DNA of 64,000 nucleotides from Cloeon dipterum (Eukaryota > Arthropoda > Insecta > Ephemeroptera > Baetidae): positions 682,001 to 746,000 of the forward strand of contig NC_088788.1 of NCBI RefSeq assembly GCF_949628265.1, read 5' to 3'. Within the stretch, counting starts at the first letter, position 1. Each line of letters begins with the position of its first letter. This document shows, piece by piece, positions 1 to 10,319 of this stretch. Under the pieces are notes generated by a model that was not told the DNA's origin, made no database searches, and saw nothing but the letters and a program-made list of their open reading frames with translations. The position numbers and the translations under genes were made by a program.

Positions 1-1845
1 TATTCACCGAAAAGCGCGGAAAAGCGACGAAATGCGCGCGCGCGCGGGCCGCAATTAGCGCTCTAATTAATTAAAAGCGGGCGCGAGAGATAAGGCATTT
101 TATTATCTCGCGGCAGGGGCACAAAAATAGAGCTGAATTGTATGTGGAATGTGGAATGGTGCTTGTGGGCGCTGCATAATTATGCCGGCTCACTGACGCT
201 CGTGGCCCGCGGCTAATTCAAAACTGCGCGCTAACTAATTGAAATGAGAGCTCTCACAGCACGCCGCCGCCGTTTCAAGGGAGCATTTTAAAGAGAGATT
301 GCCTTGCGCCCACCCAACCACCCACCCAGCGGTCAGCCCTTGCAAACGTGGAAATCCTATTCTCTGATGAAAACTGGTAGCAGGGTTTCCGACGAAACGG
401 TGTCTTGTTTCTCGTCTTTTTTGTTTGGGAATGTGGAAATCAATTGCTACTCCTATGTCAGTCTGTGAAATTTTATCGGAATTAAATTTAAATTGGCGTT
501 TTTTATGGAATTACATGAGAGGAACGAGTTTGCGCTTGATCAAAAATCGTTTTAAATTTGCTGAAAAACTATTTCCCGGAAGAGCCAATAATTTAAACTG
601 AACAGAACGCAAAAAAATAAAATTGCCAGATTTATAACACGCATTTTGTTACATTTCCATCATTCTGATGTGCCATTTAACGTTCAATTTGCCAATTACC
701 GGGCTAAACAGCTGTTTTTAAAGAATTAACAACAAAAATATTCGTTGTGCTGATCAATTTAAAGACCTTTTCCAAGCCAATTTTGTAATAGTTGAATTAA
801 TTCTCAATATTTGATCAGAAATAATCTCTTTAGCTTTGCGACACTGCAGGCGATCAATTTTAGTTTCCATTTTCTGATTTTTCAGCTATCCACGCATAAA
901 CATTTTAATTAAACCCTGCAAACTCTCGGCTCGCTGACAAACATAAAATAGGTTATTGCCTTTCATTACCGCGTGACATGAAACACAAATACCAAAAACC
1001 ATCCTGGCAACTTCAAATATTAAAAATTGCGTTTACTCACCGATTGATTGAATCCCAGTGTGAGCTGAAACAGAAATTTTAGGTTATTTTTTAATAATAT
1101 TTTGCAAGAATTGTAGGCATGTATGGTAAAAATCTCTAATTAGAGCGTGACGTCTGGTTTTCATTTAGTGTGCATTGCAAAACAAGTCTCGCGGCGAGCA
1201 AACAGAGCATTTCAAACAACGAGAGCGTGTCATCGTTGTGCCCGAATCGAGCCACACATAATTAATTCATTTGTCGCTGACTTTGCATTCACGTTTGCGA
1301 ACTGAACGAACGAGAACAGCTTGCGCCAGATGACCGACTCAATTAATGCAAACGATGGCCCACATGAGTAATTAATTCCACGTTTCGCTACCTCGATGTA
1401 ATTAGCGCTGCTTTTTCTGAATCAATTTTGAATCAATTAATACATTAACCGATAATTCCTGCAACGCTGCTTCACGATTCAATTATGTGACGGCTCTCTC
1501 AGTCAGCATATCGAGCTAGGCAACCGGCACGACATGTTGGAAAACCCCTTATTGATATAAAATCTTGTTTTTTGATTCTTAACGACGTTTTGCACATTTT
1601 TGTATGTTCCTATGGTTGAAATAGGTGGCGTTAATCATTTTTCCGATCGAAAAATGATGAGTAGAGGCGTAAAGCAAGAAGCGCACATTGCTTTGGCGCG
1701 CAAATCACTTGAAACTTTAGTTTGCTACTGCGCAAGCGTCTCCCTCTGACGTCACAGCCATGCTCCGTGCTTGGCATTGGCAGCTGAGATGGCAGGCGAC
1801 AGTAGCGACACCTGCGCACACTAATCGGAGCTCAGAGAAGCACAA
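1..1845. other. Non-coding AT-rich region, ATTA-rich
   Basis: No coding frame with splice sites or a recognisable domain is seen. The stretch contains many TTAATTAAT and CTAATTA motifs (near 60-75, 205-240, 1259-1290, 1340-1400, 1425-1445), which resemble homeodomain core sites. A short inverted repeat, GAGATAA...TTATCTC, lies at about 87-110. The motif density suggests an intergenic or intronic regulatory region, but this is inference; ATTA is common by chance in AT-rich DNA. Confidence 0.4.
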
Positions 1846-1893
1846 TAGACCCCTGCGCGGTGTGCGGTGTGGTGTTGAAAAACCGCAAACCGC

Positions 1894-1927
1894 ACACCAA
1901 AACCGCAAAAAATCGCAGTTTTGGTGT
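1894..1927. repeat. Short hairpin
   Basis: ACACCAAAACCGC at 1894-1906 pairs with GCAGTTTTGGTGT at 1915-1927 with one mismatch and an eight-base loop. It lies in a run of CCGCAAA/GCGGTTT motifs (1865-1975), just inside the left end of the candidate TIR element, as a subterminal repeat would. Confidence 0.55.
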
Positions 1928-2420
1928 CGAAAGTGGCGGTTGCGGTGTGGTTGTGGTTTACTGCGTAAAACCGCAAAATGTTTCGCATCCAAATTTTGTC
2001 ACAAAAGAAAACATGATAAAATCCATAAAATCACATTTTTCAACTATAATGTTTTAAAATTTTCTTTTCACTTTTCTTTAATAAGTTAAATTTTTTCCAA
2101 TTTTTTTTAAAGTTCAAGAATATTTAAAAAAAACAATCTAAAATAATTTATTACGGAATCTAACATTAATTTTGAGAATCATAGTTAATTTGGATAAGTT
2201 AACAAAAAATAAGCCATCTCAGGAATCAATGTGGTGATCCTTCGATCAAAGGAAAAGGAACGACGATGACCTGGAATTCTTGTTACCCTGCCAATTATGG
2301 TATCATTTTTTTTAATTTCCTCACTTCTATATTCCTACTTCATTTCCTCTTTAATATGGTTTCCAATAAAATCTTTTTAACAAAATATAAAATCGTATAC
2401 GGAAAAATCTAATTGTTTAC

Positions 2421-2610
2421 ACCAGTTTGGTAAAATTCATTTGTGTTCGAAGTCACGTGTAGGCGTTCGATTTTAAGGCAATTTCCACCATGATTTCTGA
2501 CTCAATTCTGCTGCTGTACTTCTGCTTGTGGAATTATTTCTTTAGACGTGCTGACACAAAATCAGTCCAGCTATTCGCCATGGAATTGTTAGAAAAGATA
2601 TTTTCATTTA
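2421..2610 (+). repeat. Diverged left arm of the Bin3-intron foldback element
   Basis: ACCAGTTT near 2421, TGTTCGAAG near 2443, TTTCTGACTCAAT, TTTAGACGTGCTGA and the segment ending ATTCGCCATGG follow the same order as the left arm of the foldback copies at 10702, 12812 and 13876. The right arm is not recognisable. It lies within the 1846-3881 candidate element. Confidence 0.5.
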
Positions 2611-3689
2611 AAGAAAGTAGCGGTTTTCACTTCCAGATGATCAAAAAATGGCTGCTGGACGAACTTAAACCGGTTATGGCTATTTAAAAGGCTTAAAAAC
2701 CGATTTTTAAAGCATTTTTCACCGATTTTTTTCATAAATATCGGTTAAATAAGAAAACTTTTGAAAAATGGCGGGTTTCCGCAGTCATGTGATGAGTATT
2801 CAAATAATTTAAATATTGCGCGCCTTTAAAACAGATGTTTGATAAGGGGGTGTGTCGGATCCCACCATATGGCGCCAAAATTTGCATCTGGCTGCTTTCC
2901 CTTCCCCCCTTCCCGCCACATGGGTGTCTAATTAATTAATTAATAGCTATCATTAGGTAATTAATAAAATATAGTTTAATTGTGCCATTTTAAAATTAAT
3001 TTTTAAGTTTGATGTTTACAATAACAGCTGATAATGTGAGAGCGTAAATTTTTCTTCAAATTAAAATATTGGGGTGTTTTTCTCCACATCATATGTGCTC
3101 TTCAACCTTCGTCTGGTATTAAATAATTGAGTTTAATAGATACACATAAGAGAAATCAGAATGAAATTACCTTAAACCGTAGCTGTTTTGTATTAAGTAT
3201 TTCAATTTGTAATTTGGGGCTATGCCATCAGCAGAGCAATGTTCGCAATATTATTCGCGTTATTTGTACACATTTTGATTGGATTAGTTACAATATTAGT
3301 TCTTAATTATTCACCATTCAAATCAAAATTCATTGTTTACAAACAATTTATTACATATCATTTTAATTCAACAAGTAAATAATGTGGTACTGCCATCTGT
3401 GACCGATCAGCTGGCGTGTGTGGCCTTTATTGTTGTCAGGGTTTAACCTGACCTACCTGACGTTGCTGACCATTGTTAACAAACAATTTAATTTAATTTT
3501 TATTCATTGCAAAAGCTACTATAAGCTGACCACAGCTGATAGATCATCTGTGATCGATCAGCTGAGACATTTTTCGCGCCTTTGTGCAATGCGAAAACTT
3601 CAATATCGGCTACGCCCATGTTTGGGGATGGAAAGTACAGTTTGATCCTAAACTTTTATGCGAAAACCGGCATGAAAAGTGCCATCTGT

Positions 3690-3835
3690 CGGTCAAAAAT
3701 GTCAACTGATATCAACCTTGATATCCGACTTAGATATCAATATCAGCCTGATATGATATATCAAATATCAGGCTTGAGATTGATATGATATTTGAAATAT
3801 ATCAACTTTGATATATCAACGTTGATATGCCCAAC
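3690..3835. repeat. Cluster of ATATCA/TGATAT palindromic motifs
   Basis: Many copies of ATATCA or its complement occur within 145 bp on both strands, several as TGATATCA-like palindromes. They are followed by GCCCAACCCTA at about 3829-3839. It is a simple degenerate satellite or subterminal repeat of a transposon; no coding frame is supported. Confidence 0.6.
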
Positions 3836-3881
3836 CCTAGTGCGGATGCGGTACCAGAATTTAACACCGCGCAGGGGTCTA

Positions 3882-4800
3882 AATTGCGCGCTTGACTGAT
3901 GGAGAAGGCCTTTTTTTGGCGTTTGTCCGCCACCAGCAATTATACCCAAATTTATTTTTATTTTATGGCGAACCGACCGATGCCTGCTTTTGCCGCCCTT
4001 GTAAAATGCAAATTGTCTCCGCTCGAAGGCGAATGATAGGACCCGCCGCGCCATTCAACTCTTTCGCCCAATTGGCTGGTCATCGGCTGCCCGCAAACGT
4101 GAATGAGAGAACAGCAGACAGAAGGAACAATTACCGGTCCAAACTGCTTTTGCAGAAAGAGGATCGATACATTTAAATAGTGTATGTCGTAGGTTTTTGG
4201 CTCGTCGCAAAAATTTCTGATGATTTTAAACTCCAAATGGATTGCAAACATTGAAAATGAGAGAAGACAAATTTAATCAATTTTTTCTAGTCAAAAAGGC
4301 GCGTTTTAAATTTAACAGTCTTCACTTCATTCCAAGCCCTCTTGTCACAGTCTACCCAACTGTGTGCGAATTATGAGGTAAATTTCCCTACCGCAAATTG
4401 TTGAACAAATTGTTTATCGATCAATTGTTTATGGCATCCAACAATTCAAATAATTTTCAATTGTTGCCCTGTATCGTTCCACTTTAATCTTCACTCGGGG
4501 CAAATTTTAAATTGTTCGGCAATTCTTAAGGAAAGTAAAAATATAGGTTTCAGAATTTTGCAGTTTAGATCCCCTCTTTGCCTTCTGGAAATTGAGCTCC
4601 ACTTCTTTTACATTAGTAATTTTCCTCCCAAACAATAAAACAATTGGAAAAATGGCAATGAAGAGAAACGAAGTCAAACAAAATTATTTAGAAAATTGGC
4701 TTTTTACTGTTGATAATTTGAATAACCGAATTATGCCGTCCTGATGTCATCATTTTTTTGTATTTTTCATTTTGTGCTTTGACCTGTTCTGTGCTTTTTG
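3882..4800. other. Non-coding; contains a dispersed inverted repeat
   Basis: No gene is seen. The segment at about 4385-4495 is the reverse complement of 48494-48605, with shared blocks such as AGTGGAA..GATACAGGGCAACAA, ATGCCATA and TTGTTCAACAATTTG, so both are copies of one dispersed repeat. The rest is AT-rich with no structure I can name. Confidence 0.45.
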
Positions 4801-6005
4801 ATTTCGCTCTAGTTATTTGCATATACCAACAGCGCGCCTAACTCGTTTGCAACACACACGCTGGCGTGCAAATTGGATAGGGCGAAAGTGTGAGAGTGAG
4901 CTTTACACCTTTGCCGCACAAGCCACCCTCTCACTGGCCGGGTGTGTGTGTACATGCTCGGCCGCAGAAAAACTGGTCGGTCAGAAAATCGTAATGCCCG
5001 GCGGCGGCGGCCGGCTCCGACGCGCCAAGGGCGTAATCTGGTTATGGGCCTTTCGCACATCTCTCGCCGGCATATCATTCATTTGGGGATATACATATCC
5101 GCGCGTCATCAATCATATTCACAGTTTTGTTGACTTTCTTTCTGGCCGTGCACTCAAAAAGGCAAACAGCCGCTTTTCCTCACTCGCTCGCTCGCTAGCT
5201 CGCGTCGGCAGCGATTTTTAATATTATTATTACTTTTCTACATATTGAATGGGCCGCCGCCGATATGAGATTTCGCACGGCAGCCGCCGTGCGTCTCGCG
5301 GTGAATTAATCAGCCTAATGCTGATAAATCTCGATTTTGTGTGCACAAGAGGGAGAGTGGGTTTCGTCGCAAAAGATGACAAACGATTGGGCATTATATT
5401 TGGCACAGTGCGCCTCGCTCGCGCGCATATTGTTTGTCTTCAAAAGCAACGCGCTGGCGGCAGCAAATTTAATAACATGCGCCTTGTATACCCCATTTTT
5501 ATCCCCCTTGTTATGCGCACTAACTGCAAAATAAGTGAGCGACTTAGGGGCACAAAAGATGCTTAAAAAGTTTATACACGCGCGCTGCTGCTGGTGCAGT
5601 TGCGACGCGCAACTTTTTTTATACACGCACTAGTGAACTCAGCTTGGCGCAAGGCCCAGACCGCACGTTCTCGACCAGCAATCTTACGGCTGTGTCGCTC
5701 TTCATTGTGCTGATCCGCGCGGTTGCTGTGGTCCAGGTTCATGTACGTCTGAATCGCCAGACTTTAGCCCATTTGCTGCAAGATCGGCCGTGGGCTCTCA
5801 GCCGGCGACGACGCCGTCACCGACGGCTGGGGAGACAGAGTGAAATGTGCGGCTGTGCCCCAACTGACGCCGACGCGTGTCCGAACGCGGTCCACGCTCG
5901 CTCTGCACGGCTGCGTACAAAATTGCGGCAGGAATTCAGTTTCAGGCGCGAATTCGAGAGGAAAAAATGAAGAAAAAAAACAACGATTCAAAAATTGCTG
6001 ATCGT
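4801..6005. other. GC-rich non-coding block
   Basis: The block is markedly richer in CG than its surroundings, with CGCTCGCTCGCTAGCTCGCG at about 5183-5203, a near palindrome GCACGGCAGCCGCCGTGC at about 5275-5292, and GCGCGC clusters. Open frames exist on both strands (for example 5644-5970, +) but have no recognisable domain, signal peptide or splice-supported continuation. It could be a promoter/CpG-like region or 5' UTR; this is inference. Confidence 0.35.
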
Positions 6006-6015
6006 CTATAAATAG
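6006..6015. promoter_or_regulatory. Possible TATA box
   Basis: CTATAAATAG matches the TATA consensus and lies directly after the GC-rich block. Its complement, CTATTTATAG, is also TATA-like, so direction is open. No strong initiator is seen 25-35 bases away on either side, so the call is weak. Confidence 0.25.
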
Positions 6016-9000
6016 TCAGCTTTTATGCGTATAAATGTATAATCTACCCGTTTTTCGAACGTCGATATATTAAAGTAAATGTTGATTGTGAGTAAAAATC
6101 GTATATATGCCACGCAGAGTTGCATTGGGAGAAATCATGAATCAAATAATGCAAGATAATTCGAAAAATTGCTACATTTGTAAATACATCGCCGCGTCTC
6201 CCTGGTTAGAGGGAAAGCCAACTAGCCGGCAGTGCACCATGGTCCCCGCGGTATCAGGATGTTAACCCTTCGCCGAGTGGGATGATCGTTCTCATCATCG
6301 CCACATATTCCTTATTATTTCTATTTTATTCATCTGTTTAGTTCATTCCACTCTTTATTATACGCCCCGAGATATGTCATCTCGGCATGGGTCTGTGCCC
6401 AACAAAGAAGAGCTAGCGTGGCATTCCAAATCGGCACAACGGCCGGGGAGAGGCAATCACGTCATTATCATCTCGCATACACGTGATTGTGATTCTTGCG
6501 AGACTCCGGGAACGACGATGGTCAAGCGTTTGATGCGTAAACAAAAAGTTATTTACTCCCCCAAGCTTGTCGTCGTTGCGCAGCTTGCTGACCAAACATT
6601 TGTGGAGCCAAGAAATGATAATAAAAGATCAAATAATAATTGATATAATATGCCGCGTGAACAGTCAGATTTGAAGAGGGTCAAATCGCTGTCTGTCGGA
6701 TTATCGATCGGGCATGAAAAGCATTGCTGGTCATTTTCACTTTGAAACCACCCACATAGCCCTTTGTTGAGAGGGACGAGCGCTGCGTAAACATGTTGAC
6801 ATACACAAAATATAGTTTAAATTGAATAGCGTTTCATTATCAGCAACTTTGGGGCAGAAGAAAATATTTCTCAACCGAAATGAAAGAAAAACACGAAGCA
6901 GAGGACATCGTGACAGAGAAAAAAATTGCCTTTCTGTTGCACAGATAGTGAACATATTTAAATGGGGAAGAGGAAGGGGTGATTTAAACAAACAATTATA
7001 GATCTCTTTCTTTTGAACGAAAAGTGGATTAGTGTTTTTAATTTTAAAATATATAACATGAAAATTCGACCAACTTTTTTCATAAACCTCTGACTTAAAG
7101 TGCCGCAAAATCCAATTTTTCGAATTTTACAGGTTTTAAGCCCTCTTTTTTGAGCAAAGGAAATTAATAATTGTTTCCAGGGTGCGAAAAATGATGAAAA
7201 TTTAAAAGTGAGGAGATAAAAAATATTACTTTTGAGTCTTTCAAGTAATTTTTTATATCTTCAAAAATTCCAGATTTTTTAGAGGGGTGTGTGTTTGGCC
7301 TGATTAAAATTCACCAGTTTTAAGTAGCAACTAAAACTGCCTACATTCAGAAAGCTGGTTAAATTTCCAGTTTTTTTCTCTTGAGCAAATTTCTCTCCAC
7401 CGTTCGACTGGCCGAATTTTGCCTCGACTCCGAGTTGGCGAGAGCGGGAAAGAAAATTATCCTTTTTTCCACTTCTAATTGTGGTGATTAGTTATGCAAA
7501 TGAGCTTGAAATGCGAAATTATCGATCGGTTCCCAGGATAATTTTGTAATGAGCATCATGTTTTCAAATGGTAACTCAATTAAATTACATTTAATCGAAC
7601 CAAAAAATTAATAAACTCATTTGAAAATTCATTTTTATATTTTTCTAGATTTGAAAAGCTTTTAAATTATATATTTGTTTATTTTTATCTAAGTTAATAT
7701 ACATGTAAAATGCAATGTCATAGGTTATATACAGATGAAAAAGGGCTACAAAGCTAGCAAAAAATCGATAAAACAGACCGTAGTCGTCGCGATGCGCCCG
7801 TTCCAATTTTAACTTAGCACTGCTATTTTTTCTCAGAAAAAAATCTTTTTTATTCATTTAATTCATTTCTATGATTTTCAGTGCAAATACGTTTCAATTT
7901 TTGTAGTTCTTTAAAAACTTAAAAATTAAAATTAAATTTAATTGGTTGCATTACAGAAGGTGGCCGGCGCGAGCTTTTTGCGCCTCATGTGCCGCGCTTG
8001 GTGCGTGGGCTGCTTTATTCAAATATGTATATACATATTTAAAAGGCGAACCAACACTCAGCTAATTGCTGATGTCGCGGCCCATTGGCCGAGTTTTAAT
8101 TTCACCCTTGAGTCGTCGGTCGGTTGGTTGTCTGCCCGCGATGGTCATCAGCCTCAGCCGCAGAGACGAGCCACGCAACGACGTTGATGCCTGCAATTAC
8201 CGCTCGCGCGTTCTAAACACACTCTCTGATGTAATCGCGACCTATTGTTAAATGCCCGGCCGCCACGACTTGTATGTTATGGAAATAACAATAATAATGG
8301 ACACGACGAGGGTAGTTTTCAGCCTGTAAAAATGCCAGTCAAAGGTTGAAAAAATATAGCCTGTTTTTTTCATAAATTTAGACAGAAAAAATAATTAATC
8401 GCCCTCTAAAATAATTCTTTCTGCTACCCCGCAGATTTTGTGACAAGTATATTTGTATGTTTGTAAGCGCGGCGGGGGGCAGGGGTCGGCTCGCAGGCTG
8501 CTTCAGGCCTTTGATCTGTCAGTACGCTTGCTGACCGGTCTGGCGCGCAGGTGTGTGTGTTTTGCTCCTTTTGTTGAATGTGTATTATTGTTGAATAGAG
8601 TGTCGCGCCTGTGGGTGGCCAGGGAATTGGTATTGTTAAAGTATTAAGGAGTTAGTGGAGTTAGAATCATGTCAAGCTCCTCGTTTACACTCAATAGGGG
8701 ACACAAATAAGTCTATTGCTGACGAGTCGGGCAACAAACCCTTGACTGCGTATTAGATTAAATTGGACTCTTGCCTAGTCCATATGAACGGAGAGTCCTA
8801 AACTGTCATAAACCTGTGAAATGAAATAATTATCATCGACTCTATAGAGGAAAATGTTCCACTGGGATTTCTGAATCAGACAAAAGCATCGAACTTATTA
8901 TTTGTTGATTATCACCAAACATATGTATTGTTTTGTAAAGGAAAATTTGTGTAAACATATAGTGTTGCTGCAATAAATGCAATTAATTGCCCAGAGAATA

Positions 9001-9045
9001 ACAAATAAAAGGAAGGACAGCACTAAATACAATTAAAATCAAGAA
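6016..9045. other. Intergenic, no gene seen
   Basis: The stretch is AT-rich with small GC-rich islands (6190-6260, 7940-8260, 8455-8640). A 28-bp segment at 7944-7971 recurs exactly at 55433-55460. The frames at 6374-6643 and 7942-8187 have no family features and no supporting splice sites. GTTGATTGTGAGTA near 6079-6092 resembles the donor-like motif repeated at 15.8-21.6 kb. Confidence 0.4.
7944..7971 (+). repeat. 28-bp segment repeated exactly at 55433
   Basis: The segment starts GGTTGCATTACAG, continues into AAGGTGGCC and ends GGCGCG. It is identical to 55433-55460, while the flanks differ. It could be the end of a dispersed element or a short exon-like piece after a TTACAG acceptor. Its function is unknown. 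Confidence 0.5.
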
Positions 9046-9062
9046 TGTTATTCTTCGTCAAG

Positions 9063-9068
9063 TTTATT
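9063..9068 (-). terminator. Polyadenylation signal of the two-TM gene
   Basis: AATAAA on the minus strand lies about 100 bases after the TGA of the small membrane-protein gene, the expected position for its mRNA 3' end. Confidence 0.5.
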
Positions 9069-9164
9069 TAAAACTAAATTACTTGTTCTGATTTGAACAT
9101 CGATTGTTGTCAAAAGGCAAAACAAAAATCAAAATATAGTTGCCTTCACAATCGGCAAATCTGT

Positions 9165-9700
9165 TCAGTTAAAGATATTAATTTGGGCATCAGGGAACAA
9201 GTAGTTACAAGTGGTCATTATGGCAATAGCGGACAACAAGCAAATCAAAGAAACAACCCCGAAAAGAAACAAGGCCACGCTAGAGCAGAAAAATGCCATG
9301 GATATATTTATGTCTTTACTGTCCAGGTCTTCTTCCGTGTCATCGATTTCCTCTTGCTGTGAAAGACAATTTAAAAATAAATCAAAATAAAATTAGATAA
9401 AATCACCAAAAGTGTTGAGTCCTTTTCCTGTGCTAGCTGATTTTCATCACCAAGGGCCCGCAACAAAATTTGCTTTCTCCTGAGTACGAAAAAGATTAAA
9501 CAAAATGTGAATTTCCATTCGAGCGGAAGTGAATTTAATTAATCTTACCTACGGCGTCGATTCAATTCATCTTCCATAGTTGATCCGTCGTTGATCACTC
9601 CACAGAAAATCAGCTCGACGATTACTACTATGAGGGCGATCGGCACGAACAAGACATAAGTCGCGATCCACAGGTTGTTCAAAAGCTGCTCCGAAAACAT
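9165..9700 (-). CDS. Small protein with two membrane segments
   Basis: I assemble three coding exons on the minus strand: 9700-9549, 9479-9407 and 9356-9165. All have GT/AG borders (donors GTAAGA and GTGATT; acceptors ACTCAG and TTCACAG), and the phases join into one frame of 138 codons plus TGA. Residues 11-34 (from WIATYVLFVPIAL) and 95-125 (from MAFFCSSVALFLF) are strongly hydrophobic. Between them lie an arginine cluster near 48-52 and an acidic stretch EEIDDTEEDLD at 77-87. The N-terminus has no charged signal-peptide n-region, so two anchors are more likely than secretion. I do not recognise the family. The start at 9700 is chosen because a frame extending upstream would run through the TATA-like sequence. 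The gene lies about 600 bases downstream of bin3's stop on the same strand, with its own promoter-like sequence. Exon 2's donor is the least certain point. Confidence 0.6.
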
Positions 9701-9784
9701 CTTGGAATAATTTAGGATAGGAATCGAGTGGTTTGCAGAGAGGACGGAAATCGAACTGCTCAGCAGAGGCTCAAGTGGAATATT

Positions 9785-9821
9785 GAACTGCCTCACTAAA
9801 CTGATTGAGAAGCTATATATA
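9785..9821 (-). promoter_or_regulatory. TATA/initiator for the two-TM gene
   Basis: On the minus strand TATATATA (9821-9814) is followed 32 bases later by GCAGTTC, an initiator-like sequence centred at 9789. A start there gives an 89-base 5' UTR before the ATG at 9700. Spacing and order fit an arthropod core promoter; transcription is inferred. Confidence 0.4.
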
Positions 9822-10129
9822 CGAATATGTAACGCTAAGTGGGGACCAGTATTATTGTTAGACAAATACACATACTCTAAATATTAATTTTGACCTTTGG
9901 TACGAATAAGGCTTCTTTCAACATCGCTTGAAATAAAATTAAAATTATTGGAGAATTAATTAAAAATGTTTTAAAATCGGAATGAAGGGACTTTATAGTT
10001 TAGAGAGCAACAGAAAGATTTTGAATACCCTGTAAAAGCATCCAAGTTGGAAAAATATTTTTTTTTGACTAATCAAATGTCACTAAAATTGGAAAGTGAT
10101 ACAAAATGAAAATAATTTTTTTTCCTGTA

Positions 10130-10135
10130 TTTATT
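10130..10135 (-). terminator. Polyadenylation signal of bin3
   Basis: AATAAA on the minus strand lies about 190 bases after the TAA of the Bin3 gene. It is the first canonical signal downstream of the stop. Confidence 0.55.
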
Positions 10136-10319
10136 CCAGTGTGGCGCCGCCGACGTTTTAGCGCGTGTGCAGTTTGGTTACATCTTCTCTAGAACTTTTA
10201 AAAAATTTGATCATTTCAATAATGATTAAAATTTGAGCGATCACACGAATTTTGGTTGTTGTATCGGGACAGAAGCAGATTCACGGCAGTGGACTGAGTT
10301 TAATTAAAGCTCTACTCTT

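Larger units (their letters stand above)
1846..3881. mobile_element. Candidate non-autonomous TIR element, about 2.0 kb
   Basis: An 18-bp sequence at 1846-1863 (TAGACCCCTGCGCGGTGT) recurs as an exact reverse complement at 3864-3881. Taking the outer TA as target-site duplication leaves 16-bp terminal inverted repeats and an element of about 2.03 kb, a layout typical of Tc1/mariner-like insertions. No transposase frame is present. The interior holds a hairpin (1894-1927), half of a foldback element (2421-2610) and an array of ATATCA motifs (3690-3835), so it may be nested. The alternative is a chance or older inverted repeat. Confidence 0.45.
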
